A DNA stretch of 64,000 nucleotides from Alkalihalobacillus sp. LMS39 (GTDB lineage: Bacteria > Bacillota > Bacilli > Bacillales > Bacillaceae_F): assembly GCF_022812285.1 (NCBI RefSeq), contig NZ_CP093300.1, forward strand, positions 4,092,001 through 4,156,000, given 5' to 3'. Below, piece by piece: positions 35,093-44,478 of this stretch (the first letter of the stretch is position 1; the number at the start of each line of letters is the position of its first letter). Both the position numbers and the translations under genes were made by a program. Below the pieces are notes generated by a model. The model was given only the letters and a program-made list of their open reading frames with translations. It was not told where the DNA came from and did not search any database.

Positions 35093-35403
35093 CCCTGGTT
35101 TTTCGTGAAGATATGCATGGCCTTTTTTAATATCTCATTTTCCTCCTTAAGCTTTTCAATTTCTTTTTGATGTGCTTTTTTTAGCTTTTCTAACTCCGAA
35201 GGAGTCACATATTCTGATGGTTCTTTTGCTGCCTTTACTTTCCCTTTATAATTTTGAACCCACCTGTGTATCGTTGTAGTTGGGATTTCCAGTTCATAAG
35301 CCACCTCGCGTGCCACTCTTCCCTCTTCTACAACTAATTTAGCCACATACTCCTTATATTCATGATCATGGTGCTTACCCATAGTGAACACGTCCTTCGT
35401 CAT
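35089..35403 (-). CDS. IS3-family OrfA
   Basis: A 104-residue DNA-binding protein: an HTH_Tnp_1 domain (HEYKEYVAKLVVEEGRVAREVA, in pieces YKEYVAKLVV, IPTTTIHRWV) and a C-terminal leucine-zipper-like coiled coil (ELEKLKKAHQKEIEKLKEE). The slippery heptamer A AAA AAG at 35122-35128 in its last codons would shift ribosomes -1 into a frame open through KGHAYLHEKPG into OrfB. Confidence 0.9.
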   Translation of the reverse strand: MTKDVFTMGKHHDHEYKEYVAKLVVEEGRVAREVAYELEIPTTTIHRWVQNYKGKVKAAKEPSEYVTPSELEKLKKAHQKEIEKLKEENEILKKAMHIFTKNQG

Positions 35404-35489
35404 TAGTATTTACATTATAATCTTTCTTTTAGGTTAATCCCATTTTGACGTGTCCACTTTTAAGACTAACTTAAATTTTTAAATGTTAT

Positions 35490-35621
35490 CGGACATACGT
35501 TCCGCTATTTGGCAAATTCACTTCAAAAATCTTCTGTCTTTCCTCATTTAGCGGAACAGATGTCCATTAGCATTTGAAAAAACGTGAATCTAATAAAAAT
35601 AGCGGAACAGATGTCCGCTAG
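35490..35621. repeat. FFRR element, copy 7 (one forward, two reverse boxes)
   Basis: A forward box CGGACATACGTTCCG at 35490 and reverse boxes CGGAACAGATGTCC near 35551 and 35602 (the second as CGGAACAGATGTCCG). The inner forward box is missing or decayed. Confidence 0.75.
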
Positions 35622-35677
35622 AATTCTATCAAACAAAGAAACAAAGCTTAAAAATCGACCTTTGCTCCATCGTACCC

Positions 35678-37300
35678 TTATTTCTTCCTCTTCAAAAAGC
35701 GGAATCGACTTCCTAATATTTGTCCTGCGAGATGCGAGCGAATCGATAAAAACATATAAACAACACCACCTATTATTACGCAAGAGGCAAGCACGATAAC
35801 CGTATTGCTCCAAACGTCCAATGGGAACCATCTTGTTAACAAGTTTTGGCAAACGAGAACAACTGCACCCATAATCGCAACAAAAATGCTAATGAGTAAC
35901 AGGCGCTTTAAAATAAAACGATAATTATAGTTCGCGAACTTACCAATAGCCCACACATTCACTGAAATTAAAATTCCGTAACCAATATAAGTAGCAATAA
36001 CTGCCCCTGTTGGACCAATTGAATAAATAAGCCAATAGTTTAACACTAATTTTGACAATAGTGCAGCTAACAAACCAATCACAGCAAATTTTTGTCGGTT
36101 CATTCCTTGTAAAATGGCTGAGGTGACCGATGCTAACGCGAAAAATAAGGCAATAGGAGCATAGACTTGTAAAATCTCGCCACCCATTTGGATTTCTGAT
36201 ATACCATAAAGCGCACCAAACGCAGGGAAAGCTAATAATGATAAGCCAACAGCTGCAGGCAATGTAAGAAATAATATAATTTGATATGTTTGTGTAATCT
36301 GTTGTTGTAATTCTTTTTGAGCACCAGAAGTGAAAGACTTTGTAATCGTTGGGACAAGTGTAATTGAAAATGCTGTTGCTAATGCAACTGGAATTAAAAT
36401 GACTTTATGAGCAGTTTGAGAAACAATCGCAAAAGCAACTTCCGCTTCGTTTTGTGGAACACCTGAAGCGATGAGTGCATTATTAAATGTAAATAAGTCA
36501 ATCGATTGAAACAATGGGATTGCTAATGCTACAAATGAAAGAGGGAGCGCATAGGAAATAAGCTCCTTATACATTGTTTTTAGCGGAATATTATGATTAA
36601 CAGTGCTTTCCTGAAGTTGCTCGTTTAACATTTTACGTCGTTTAAACCAATAATACAGGAGGACACTTAACCCACCTAATGCTCCAACAAAGGCGCCGAA
36701 TGTCGCAAAGCCAACAGCTATAGCAATACTGCCATCATAAACGCCGACAATAAAATAAGTCACACTTAAAATAAAAGCGATGCGAACGATTTGTTCAACA
36801 ACTTGAGATACAGCTGTAGGTCCCATCGATTGAAATCCTTGAAAATACCCGCGAATAATCGACATATAAGGAACAATAATGAGAGCAACACTCACCATCC
36901 GAATCGTAAACACCATGTCCTCCATTGAGTTTCCTTTAAGTGCTTGCGGATCAGATATAATCAAATTTGCGATAACCGGCGCCATAAAAAACAAAGCTAT
37001 AAACGCAATGCAACCACTCACTGACATCACAATCGATGCAGATTGAAATAACTTTCTTCCTGTATGATAATCGCCTAATGCATTATATTTTGACACAAAC
37101 TTTGAAACAGCCAGTGGAACCCCCATCGTTGACATCGTAAGAAGTACAGTATAGGGTAAATAACCGTATGTATATAAAGCAAGCCCCGTTTGACCGACAA
37201 TTGCGGTAAACGGAATGATGTATAATAACCCTAGAAACTTAGATAAGAACGTAGCCGCCGTTAATAGTTTGGTGCCACGAATAAGTTTTGAATCGGACAT
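35678..37300 (-). CDS. ytgP: MurJ/MOP-type flippase YtgP
   Basis: A 540-residue membrane protein with about fourteen predicted segments, of the MVF/polysaccharide-exporter superfamily. It starts KLIRGTKLLTAATFLSKFLG and has the internal RGYFQGFQSMGPTAVSQVVEQ motif (RGYFQGFQSM) of the Bacillaceae YtgP/SpoVB group. B. subtilis YtgP (MurJ) moves lipid II across the membrane. ATG follows GGAGG. It is transcribed after the YjbQ-family gene (33 nt gap). Confidence 0.92.
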   Translation of the reverse strand: MSDSKLIRGTKLLTAATFLSKFLGLLYIIPFTAIVGQTGLALYTYGYLPYTVLLTMSTMGVPLAVSKFVSKYNALGDYHTGRKLFQSASIVMSVSGCIAFIALFFMAPVIANLIISDPQALKGNSMEDMVFTIRMVSVALIIVPYMSIIRGYFQGFQSMGPTAVSQVVEQIVRIAFILSVTYFIVGVYDGSIAIAVGFATFGAFVGALGGLSVLLYYWFKRRKMLNEQLQESTVNHNIPLKTMYKELISYALPLSFVALAIPLFQSIDLFTFNNALIASGVPQNEAEVAFAIVSQTAHKVILIPVALATAFSITLVPTITKSFTSGAQKELQQQITQTYQIILFLTLPAAVGLSLLAFPAFGALYGISEIQMGGEILQVYAPIALFFALASVTSAILQGMNRQKFAVIGLLAALLSKLVLNYWLIYSIGPTGAVIATYIGYGILISVNVWAIGKFANYNYRFILKRLLLISIFVAIMGAVVLVCQNLLTRWFPLDVWSNTVIVLASCVIIGGVVYMFLSIRSHLAGQILGSRFRFLKRKK

Positions 37301-37333
37301 CGTTTCCTCCTAGTTATGTAAAAATGAACCTCT

Positions 37334-37738
37334 TTATTTGTCAATGAGAAGTTTTACATAGTATTCTCGTGTTCTCGGTCCATCAAATTCACAAAAGTAA
37401 ATCCCTTGCCATCTTCCTAATAAAAGCCGTCCATCTTTAATAATGACCGTTTGAGATGACCCTACAGTACTCGCTTTTAAATGAGAAGCAGAGTTTCCTT
37501 CAAGATGCCGGTATTTCGGATGCTCCCAAGGGTACACTTCATCTAATCTCATTAACATATCTTTAACAACGTCTGGGTCGGCATTTTCATTTATTGTTAT
37601 TCCTGCTGTTGTATGTGGACAATAAATCGTTATCATTCCATTTTTGACATTTTTCTCTAAAATATAATCCTGCACTTTAGAAGTAATGTCAATCATTTCG
37701 TCTCTTTTATTTGTCGATAATGTTTTTATCACAACCAT
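37334..37738 (-). CDS. YjbQ/UPF0047 family protein
   Basis: A 134-residue single-domain protein with the family motifs [32 protein letters not shown], and [21 protein letters not shown]. subtilis YugU belongs to this family. E. coli YjbQ has weak thiamine-phosphate-synthase activity in vitro; the physiological role is not settled. Ribosome site GGAGG fits the ATG. First gene of a probable pair with ytgP. Confidence 0.88.
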   Translation of the reverse strand: MVVIKTLSTNKRDEMIDITSKVQDYILEKNVKNGMITIYCPHTTAGITINENADPDVVKDMLMRLDEVYPWEHPKYRHLEGNSASHLKASTVGSSQTVIIKDGRLLLGRWQGIYFCEFDGPRTREYYVKLLIDK

Positions 37739-38008
37739 GATTCTTTCCTCCTCTATCTCAAACGATTTTCAAAACAAAAAAATAACTGCCCAACGACTGG
37801 GCAAAATAAAAAAATTAGGATCGAATGGAATGCAAAACTCGATATCACTCCACGCTAAGTATAAATATTTTCTAACATGATTACCAAAATAAATTACCAA
37901 ATTTGGTATTTTTCTATTTTACATCATTCCACTCGTTTTTTGTAATAAATTAAAATAATTGATAAAGTAAACGATGATAGTATCGAATAGTAAAGAGAAG
38001 GTGGCACA
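37739..38008. other. Intergenic region with two palindromes
   Basis: TGCCCA/TGGGCA (37787-37803) followed by ATTTTTTTG on the minus strand could be an old terminator or an attenuator ahead of the YjbQ-family gene. ATTACCAAATTTGGTAT (near 37897-37913) is a near-perfect palindrome, possibly an operator. AGAAGGTGG at about 37997 is the ribosome site of the relic ytfP start. Confidence 0.4.
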
Positions 38009-38107
38009 ATGAGTTTTGATGTAATAGTAATTGGTAGTGGACCGTCGGGATTAATGGCTTCCATTGCGGCAGCAGAATAAGGGGCTAAGGTTTTATTTCT
38101 TGACAAA
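38009..38107 (+). pseudogene. Relic 5' end of ytfP
   Basis: Begins at an ATG with a good ribosome site and matches the first ~99 bases of the intact gene at 40062 with about half a dozen substitutions. One substitution (CAA to TAA in GCAGCAGAATAAGG) makes a stop. Similarity begins exactly at the start codon and ends after TTGACAAA. It is the left duplicate bordering the phage-like insert. Confidence 0.85.
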
Positions 38108-38141
38108 TTTTGTTTCTACCGATACTACTTTTCTTTATTTG

Positions 38142-38168
38142 GCAAAAAAAGCCCCAAAGGAGCTCTTT
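38142..38168 (-). terminator. Terminator of the inserted gene pair
   Basis: The stem AGAGCTCC / GGGGCT followed by TTTTTTT on the minus strand, about 100 bases past the peptidase stop. Confidence 0.6.
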
Positions 38169-38268
38169 ATTACTTGAAATATTTAGCTGTTCTTAATATT
38201 TCCCCTGGTTAAACTCGTATAACTTAACCTTACCGTGCAAATTCCCTCATTCATGAGAGAACTATCAT

Positions 38269-39138
38269 TTATTCTAATTGTATTATTCGTTCCTCAAAAT
38301 ACCCCATTGAAGTCTTAAAGAACCAGTATAACTGAACAATACCAAACTCATATATTTCCTCATCGGTCAAATATGCAACTGGTCCATCACCATCATTTAC
38401 CGGTCTATACAATTCCGAAACATAGGCTAATGTGATAGGTGTAAATGGATTAGTGATATCCTTAAAATAATGTCTCGTAGTCCCTCTTTTTAAATTCGAT
38501 TCAAATACGCTTGTTTTGCGTTTCGCATAAAAACTCATGATTTTAAGCATATCATCTCTAATGATATCCGTACTCCTTTGGGAATTCCCGATAGAAATAT
38601 CACAATAATTTTGACCGCCATCTCTTCTTGGAGCAATCAAGTGTAAGTCAATATAAACAAACGGCCTATGTAGAATCGCTTCATTTCTTATTATTTGCGA
38701 TTCTACTTGAGTGAAGTTTCCAAAGTCTCTATTTAAGTTAACATTATTAACATTATTCCTCCCTTTCAAACGGGAATGTTTTGTCGTATTTGCATATCCC
38801 CAAGGGTTACCTATAGGAATATAAACAATGTGATATTCACCAAGTAGTTTAGTTTGGAAATCTTTATCCGGAAAAGTCTTGTCCCTCAACATTTCAAAGA
38901 AAGATAAAGAATATTGAGTAGCTTGCCATTCCGAACCGTGAATGCTCGCCATTACAAATATTGTCGGTTTTTTAGGAGAGCCAAACTCAATTTTGTGCAA
39001 GTTATACATCCCGCTACTATCGTTTCCTAAAACACTATATCCACTGAAATTCTTTATTCTATCCAGAGTATCTTCATAACTTTCATAGTTAACAGTCCCG
39101 TTAATCTCGTAAGGGAACTTACTAATATTTTCCATCAT
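38269..39138 (-). CDS. M14-like zinc carboxypeptidase, phage tail-type
   Basis: A 289-residue protein with zinc-peptidase motifs of family M14: ASIHGSEWQA (HxxE), NLNRDFGNF (Arg-type substrate site) and VYIDLHLIAPR (third zinc His). A Glu late in the chain (AYVSELYRP) could be the catalytic one. There is no signal peptide. Enzymes of this type occur in phage tail modules; the partner gene upstream also looks phage-structural. It overlaps that gene by 4 nt (ATGA). It is carried on the ~2 kb insert in ytfP. Confidence 0.75.
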   Translation of the reverse strand: MMENISKFPYEINGTVNYESYEDTLDRIKNFSGYSVLGNDSSGMYNLHKIEFGSPKKPTIFVMASIHGSEWQATQYSLSFFEMLRDKTFPDKDFQTKLLGEYHIVYIPIGNPWGYANTTKHSRLKGRNNVNNVNLNRDFGNFTQVESQIIRNEAILHRPFVYIDLHLIAPRRDGGQNYCDISIGNSQRSTDIIRDDMLKIMSFYAKRKTSVFESNLKRGTTRHYFKDITNPFTPITLAYVSELYRPVNDGDGPVAYLTDEEIYEFGIVQLYWFFKTSMGYFEERIIQLE

Positions 39139-39674
39139 TCGTTCACCTTGTAAATAACTCGGTAGCTAATAATAACCGTTTCATTATTTAACTCTTCTTC
39201 AGAAGCTGAAGTTCTAAATGCAAACCTTGCGCCACCATGAAAAGTGATAGGACTTCTTAAAATTATCTTATAGATATTTTTCGTAGAATCATAAGCACCA
39301 AATTTAAATAAATCGCTCCCTTCCTCTGCTAATCGACTTGGTGTAGTTCTGCACATTGTACCGGAAGTGGTTACAATATTGAAAAGTTGTGACGAAGAGC
39401 TCTCGCTTATATCCCAACCTGGCAAATGAAGGACAGGGAAAACTAACTGTGAGTGTACAACATATTCTAATGAAACGATTTCAACGTCGTCGTATTCATC
39501 AAAAATTACAATATCATGTTGAGGGTCTAAACTACCAGAAAACCTTACAGTAGAATCTGTTTTAAACTTAGTTACCTTTTTTTTGCTTTCTTCTGGAACC
39601 CGATTACCTTCATTATTTTTTTTCGTATTCCTCGACTTAAAAAAACTATTTATAAGTGATACCGCAAAAAACAT
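39135..39674 (-). CDS. Putative phage structural protein
   Basis: A 179-residue protein. After a basic N-terminus it is beta-rich, with HDIVIFDEYDDVEIVSLEYV, LFKFGAYDSTKNIYKIIL and SPITFHGGARFAFRTSASEEE, resembling receptor-binding or tail-appendage proteins of Bacillus phages in style. No catalytic motif. The ATG follows GGAAGGTGATTGATAA. The coupling with the peptidase suggests a minimal tail-derived module; assignment by appearance only. Confidence 0.5.
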   Translation of the reverse strand: MFFAVSLINSFFKSRNTKKNNEGNRVPEESKKKVTKFKTDSTVRFSGSLDPQHDIVIFDEYDDVEIVSLEYVVHSQLVFPVLHLPGWDISESSSSQLFNIVTTSGTMCRTTPSRLAEEGSDLFKFGAYDSTKNIYKIILRSPITFHGGARFAFRTSASEEELNNETVIISYRVIYKVNE

Positions 39675-40061
39675 TTATCAATCACCTTCCTGGCTACTAA
39701 TAGTACATTTCCGTTACTATCGTATCTATACATTCATTTAATTGCAAACTCATATTCCATATACCCAATGTCGTACTAAGGAAGAATTGGTATTACACGT
39801 TAGCTAATGATATGATGACTGACGAGGAATATAAAGAATTTGTGGAAGAAGAGAGAGATAAAAAAAATGAATTTAACAAAGAATACCTTTGATTAAAATA
39901 GCCCCCCAGTTTGGGAGAAGAAGAAATTGAGAAAATTTCCTCTTACAATAATGAGCATCGGTAATTAATAAGTTTAGCTGAGAAAGAGCCGAAAATTAAG
40001 TGAACGTGTAATATTAGTTGAATTAAGCTTTTTATAATATTGAATTTGTAGGTGAATGAGT
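39675..40061 (+). other. Insert right end with coding remnants
   Basis: A plus-strand frame ends at 39892 with the protein-like string DMMTDEEYKEFVEEERDKK; the only in-frame ATGs near it (39812, 39815) give about 26 residues. A second fragment follows (PPSLGEEEIEKISSYNNEHR, stop near 39964). Both look like tails of decayed genes. A new ribosome site AGGTGA at 40050-40055 serves the restored ytfP start. Confidence 0.4.
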
Positions 40062-41339
40062 ATGAGTTTTGATGTAATTGTAATTGGTGGTGGACCGTCG
40101 GGATTAATGGCTTCCATTGCGGCAGCAGAACAAGGGGCTAAGGTTTTATTGCTCGACAAAGGAGACAAGCTCGGTCGAAAGCTTGCCATTTCCGGAGGCG
40201 GGCGATGTAATGTGACAAATCGAATGGAAATTAATGAACTAATCGCCCATATTCCTGGTAACGGTCGGTTTATGCATAGTCCTTTTTCTGTGTTTAATAA
40301 TGAAGACATCATTCAGTTTTTTGAAGGCTTAGGTATTCGATTAAAGGAAGAAGACCGTGGGCGAATGTTTCCTGTTTCAGATAAAGCGACCACCGTTGTA
40401 GAAACGCTATTACGACGCGTTCAACAATTAGGTGTGACCATCCAAACGAACACGGCAGTAAAAGAAATTCAATATGACACTGAAAAAGTCATCGGTGTGA
40501 CATTACAATCAAACAAAAAAATACAAGCTAACAATGTCATTATTGCAACAGGTGGAAAAAGTGTTCCGCACACAGGGTCGACGGGAGATGCTTACCCTTG
40601 GGCTGAAAAAGCTGGACATACAATTACAGAACTTTACCCTACAGAAGTCCCTATCACGTCAAACGAGTCCTTTATTAAACAAAAAAAACTACAGGGTCTT
40701 TCCTTACGTAATATTGAGCTTTCAGTCATTAGTCCAAAAGAAAAAACGATTATTTCACACGATGGCGATATGATATTTACACATTTCGGGATTTCTGGAC
40801 CTGCTGTACTTCGTTGTAGTCAGTATGTCGTCAAAGCTTTAAAAAAATGGAACACAAATAAAATCACAATGAAAATTGATCATTTTCCCTCGCAATCAAG
40901 TGAAGAAGTTTTTCAAGAAGTACGAAAGTTATTAACAACAGAACCTAAAAAAACGTTTAAAAATGTGATGAAAGGGTTTGTTCCTGAACGACTCTTACTG
41001 TTTCTCATTGAAAAGTTAAACATTGATGCAAATAAACCTGCTTCTGAAATATCAAATGAACTTGTTCGAGCGTTTGTACAAGAAGTGAAAGAATTCCGAT
41101 TTTCCGTCAATGGAACATTATCGCTGGAAAAAGCGTTTGTCACGGGAGGTGGTGTTTCAGTGAAGGAAATTCATCCAAAAACAATGGAATCTAAAAAGAA
41201 GCACGGGTTGTTTTTTTGCGGAGAAGTGTTAGATATTCATGGGTACACTGGAGGATATAATATTACAGTCGCTTTTTCCACAGGATATACTGCCGGGAGA
41301 GCAGCTGGGGAAAAAAGCAAACATGTGTACGAGTTATAA
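40062..41339 (+). CDS. ytfP: FAD-dependent oxidoreductase, HI0933/BaiN family
   Basis: A 425-residue flavoprotein. N-terminal FAD-binding motif [21 protein letters not shown], then [31 protein letters not shown] and the C-terminal FAD loop [14 protein letters not shown]. Homologous to B. subtilis YtfP; substrate unknown. ATG 40062 is seven bases past AGGTG; a second ATG at 40056 lies too close. Its upstream DNA differs completely from that of the relic copy at 38009, so the insertion has replaced its promoter region. Confidence 0.93.
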   Translation: MSFDVIVIGGGPSGLMASIAAAEQGAKVLLLDKGDKLGRKLAISGGGRCNVTNRMEINELIAHIPGNGRFMHSPFSVFNNEDIIQFFEGLGIRLKEEDRGRMFPVSDKATTVVETLLRRVQQLGVTIQTNTAVKEIQYDTEKVIGVTLQSNKKIQANNVIIATGGKSVPHTGSTGDAYPWAEKAGHTITELYPTEVPITSNESFIKQKKLQGLSLRNIELSVISPKEKTIISHDGDMIFTHFGISGPAVLRCSQYVVKALKKWNTNKITMKIDHFPSQSSEEVFQEVRKLLTTEPKKTFKNVMKGFVPERLLLFLIEKLNIDANKPASEISNELVRAFVQEVKEFRFSVNGTLSLEKAFVTGGGVSVKEIHPKTMESKKKHGLFFCGEVLDIHGYTGGYNITVAFSTGYTAGRAAGEKSKHVYEL

Positions 41340-41345
41340 ACAGGT

Positions 41346-41566
41346 TTATACACAGCCTGTGGACAACTATGTTCACAGGCTTTCGACTTATTCTTTACAT
41401 TTAATTAACGTTTCGACAACATTTTCACAACACTGTGAATAACATAAATAGTTATACACAAACTTATACACAAAATCAGTGGTTTTCCACAGTCATTTTT
41501 CACAGCTTTGTTAATATTTTTTAAATTTTTAGACAGATTTAATTTCACTTGTGGATATGTGGATGT
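41346..41566. promoter_or_regulatory. DnaA-box cluster
   Basis: Matches to TTATNCACA: TTATACACA at 41346, 41452 and 41464 (plus) and TGTGAATAA at 41434 (minus). One-mismatch sites: TGTGGACAA 41358, TTTTCCACA 41483, TGTGGATAT 41550, TGTGGATGT 41558. The region is AT-rich and lies between convergent ytfP and leuS, so is not a dnaA promoter. It could titrate or reload DnaA. Confidence 0.75.
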
Positions 41567-41757
41567 TTAGTATCGTTATCAACATCGTTTTTTCTCACGT
41601 AACAAAGAACATCATCGTATAATTTCAGATGATAATACATATGGACGTTCCATCATGAAAGAAACTACTTCCCCTTTTCAGTTTATATTATCATTTTGGT
41701 CCATCTATACAACATTAACAAAAATCACCCGTATTATTTTTGAGATCATTATCTATT

Positions 41758-41938
41758 CGGACATATGTTCCGCTATTTCATGAAAAATGGACGGTTTGCA
41801 CAGGTTATCGGACATTGGTTCCGTTATATTCGCAAAAATTAATTTTCATCCGCTTTTAAGCGTCTGTTACGGAATGTATGTCCATAACAATGGAAAAAAG
41901 GACATTTTTTCATTAAATAACGGAACATATGTCCGAAC
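41758..41938. repeat. FFRR palindromic element, copy 8 (best preserved)
   Basis: Forward boxes CGGACATATGTTCCG (41758) and CGGACATTGGTTCCG (41809); reverse boxes ACGGAATGTATGTCC (41869) and CGGAACATATGTCCG (41921). The outer boxes and their TATTT/AAATA extensions are exact complements over about 20 bases. Confidence 0.9.
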
Positions 41939-41956
41939 GCTCCACACCCCTATGAA

Positions 41957-41990
41957 AAAAAGCCGAAATCAAAATGATTTTCGGCTCTCC
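41957..41990 (-). terminator. Terminator of leuS
   Basis: AGCCGAAAATCA / TGATTTCGGCT stem (one mismatch) followed by seven T on the minus strand. Confidence 0.85.
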
Positions 41991-42001
41991 TCACTGTTTA
42001 T

Positions 42002-44422
42002 TTAATTCGCAACGATATTCACAAGTTTTCCAGGTACGGCAATAACTTTGCGTATTGTTTTTCCTGCTATCTCTTCTTTAATCTTTTCGTCATGTAATGC
42101 AATTTCTTCCATTTGCTCTTTCGTAGCGTCTTTTGCTATGACAAGCTTCGCACGAACTTTCCCATTAATTTGGCAAACAATTTCAATTTCATCCTCGACT
42201 AAATAAGCTTCTTCATACGTTGGCCATGGTTCATAAGCGATCGTTGTTTCTCCGCCTAATAATGTCCATAGCTCTTCACTCATATGCGGAGCAACTGGAG
42301 AAAGCAGTTTTACAAACCCTTTAATTAGAGAAAGCGGTAGCACCTCTTGTTTATAAGCTTCATTAATAAACACCATCATTTGTGAAATACCGACGTTAAA
42401 GCGATACCCTTCAAAGTCCTCTGTCACTTTTTTCACGGTTTGGTGATACACTCTCGTTAATTCAGTGCTTCCTTCCACATCTTGAACTTTCTCTTGAACC
42501 GTACCCGTTGATTCGTTTACAATCAAACGCCATACTCTATCTAAAAACCTTCTTGCTCCATCTAAACCGTTTTCAGACCATGCAATTGAGGCATCAAGAG
42601 GTCCCATAAACATTTCATATAAGCGTAGAGTATCTGCACCATGTGAATCGATAATATCATCTGGATTGACAACATTACCTTTTGATTTACTCATTTTTTC
42701 GTTGTTTTCACCTAATATCATCCCTTGGTTATACAAGCGTTGGAACGGTTCTTTCGTAGGAACAACACCTAAATCATAAAGAACTTTGTGCCAGAAACGA
42801 GCGTACAGTAAGTGAAGGACCGCATGCTCAGCACCACCAATATAAATATCAACCGGGAGCCAGCGTTTAATTTTTTCCGGATCTGCTAGTTGCTCGTCAT
42901 TGGTTGGGTCAATATAACGTAAATAATACCAGCAGCTTCCTGCCCATTGTGGCATCGTGTTTGTTTCACGACGTCCTTTTTTTCCTGTTTCTTTATCTAT
43001 GACTTCTAACCACTCTGTTGCATTGGCTAATGGTGATTCTCCTGTACCTGATGGCTTAATCTCATCCATTTCAGGAAGCAATAAAGGCAGCTCTTCTTCT
43101 GGTACTGGTTTCATTGTTCCATCTTCAAAATGAATAATTGGGATCGGCTCTCCCCAATAACGTTGACGACTAAATACCCAATCTCGTAATCGGTACGTCA
43201 CTTTTTTCGAGCCTTTCTTTTCTGACTCCAACCATTCAATCATTTTCGAAATGGCATCTTGTTTTGAAAGTCCATTTAAAAACTCTGAATTAATGAGTGT
43301 CCCATCTTGTGTATAAGCTTCTGTTTCAATGTTCCCACCAGCTACTACTTCTTTAATCGGTAAATCAAATGTTTTTGCAAATTCATAATCTCGTTCATCA
43401 TGAGCAGGTACGGCCATAATTGCCCCCGTTCCATAACTCACTAACACATAATCAGCAATCCAAATTGGTAGCTTTTCATCGTTTACCGGGTTAATCGCAT
43501 ACGCTCCTGTAAATACACCTGTTTTTTCTTTGGAAAGCTCTGTTCTTTCTAAATCACTTTTTAGCGAGACCGCTTTCTTATAGGAAACGACCGCTTCTTT
43601 TTGCTCGGCTGTTGTAATGACATCAACAAGCTTATGCTCAGGAGCGAGAACCATGTAGGTTGCACCAAATAACGTATCTGGACGAGTCGTAAAGACCGTT
43701 ACACTTTCACGATGGCTCTCAAGTGAAAATGTCACTTCAGCTCCTTCAGAGCGTCCAATCCAATTTCGCTGCATATCTTTAATGCTTTCTGGCCAATCAA
43801 GTTCCTCTAAGTCTTCTAATAGACGGTCAGCATAGTCTGTAATTTTTAGCACCCATTGTTTCATCGGACGTCGTTCAACCGGATGTCCTCCTCGCTCACT
43901 TTTCCCATCAATGACTTCTTCATTCGCAAGGACCGCACGAAGCGCAGGGCACCAGTTTACAGATACTTCATCAATATATGCTAACCCTTTTTTGTATAAT
44001 TGGATAAATATCCATTGTGTCCATTTATAATAATCCGGGTCAGTTGTGTTCACTTCACGATCCCAATCATAAGAAAACCCTAATGACTTAATTTGTCTTC
44101 TAAAATTATCAATATTTATTTTTGTAAATTCACGAGGATGTTTTCCCGTATCAAGTGCATATTGTTCTGCTGGTAATCCGAAAGCATCCCAGCCCATTGG
44201 ATGAAGAACATTATACCCTTGCATTCTCTTCATTCTAGATAAAATATCGGTTGCTGTAAAACCTTCCGGGTGACCTACATGCAAACCAGAACCTGATGGG
44301 TATGGAAACATATCAAGCGCATAAAATTTTGGTTTACTCTCGTCATCTACGGTTTTAAATGTTTTTTCTGTTTCCCAAAAATTCTGCCACTTTTTTTCGA
44401 TTTCTGTATGTGAATACGACAT
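42002..44422 (-). CDS. leuS: Leucyl-tRNA synthetase
   Basis: An 806-residue class I synthetase. The HIGH motif is seen as [15 protein letters not shown], the KMSKS motif as [12 protein letters not shown]. The editing (CP1) domain lies between, with [14 protein letters not shown] and [13 protein letters not shown], and the C-terminal anticodon-binding region includes [14 protein letters not shown]. Full length. Controlled by a leucine T-box leader at 44479-44766. Confidence 0.97.
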   Translation of the reverse strand: MSYSHTEIEKKWQNFWETEKTFKTVDDESKPKFYALDMFPYPSGSGLHVGHPEGFTATDILSRMKRMQGYNVLHPMGWDAFGLPAEQYALDTGKHPREFTKINIDNFRRQIKSLGFSYDWDREVNTTDPDYYKWTQWIFIQLYKKGLAYIDEVSVNWCPALRAVLANEEVIDGKSERGGHPVERRPMKQWVLKITDYADRLLEDLEELDWPESIKDMQRNWIGRSEGAEVTFSLESHRESVTVFTTRPDTLFGATYMVLAPEHKLVDVITTAEQKEAVVSYKKAVSLKSDLERTELSKEKTGVFTGAYAINPVNDEKLPIWIADYVLVSYGTGAIMAVPAHDERDYEFAKTFDLPIKEVVAGGNIETEAYTQDGTLINSEFLNGLSKQDAISKMIEWLESEKKGSKKVTYRLRDWVFSRQRYWGEPIPIIHFEDGTMKPVPEEELPLLLPEMDEIKPSGTGESPLANATEWLEVIDKETGKKGRRETNTMPQWAGSCWYYLRYIDPTNDEQLADPEKIKRWLPVDIYIGGAEHAVLHLLYARFWHKVLYDLGVVPTKEPFQRLYNQGMILGENNEKMSKSKGNVVNPDDIIDSHGADTLRLYEMFMGPLDASIAWSENGLDGARRFLDRVWRLIVNESTGTVQEKVQDVEGSTELTRVYHQTVKKVTEDFEGYRFNVGISQMMVFINEAYKQEVLPLSLIKGFVKLLSPVAPHMSEELWTLLGGETTIAYEPWPTYEEAYLVEDEIEIVCQINGKVRAKLVIAKDATKEQMEEIALHDEKIKEEIAGKTIRKVIAVPGKLVNIVAN

Positions 44423-44478
44423 TTGTCATTCCTCCTATTTTTCATTATGTACAACTCACTCGACTTAAAAATATATAA

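Larger units (their letters stand above)
34145..35455 (-). mobile_element. IS3-family insertion sequence
   Basis: Two overlapping frames (orfA and orfB) with IS3-family organisation. The right end probably lies near TTGACGTGTCCA (35437-35448). A loosely matching inverted sequence (TTGGACTTCTGTCAA, from 34067) could be the left end, but I cannot fix it and see no target duplication, so both boundaries are approximate. It sits between two FFRR element remnants. Confidence 0.7.

Noticed and set aside
38200-38222. An inverted fragment of the ytfP 3' end (CTGGTTAAACTCGTATAAC)
   Set aside because: Similarity to the complement of the ytfP end is about 15 bases with gaps, too short to distinguish from chance.
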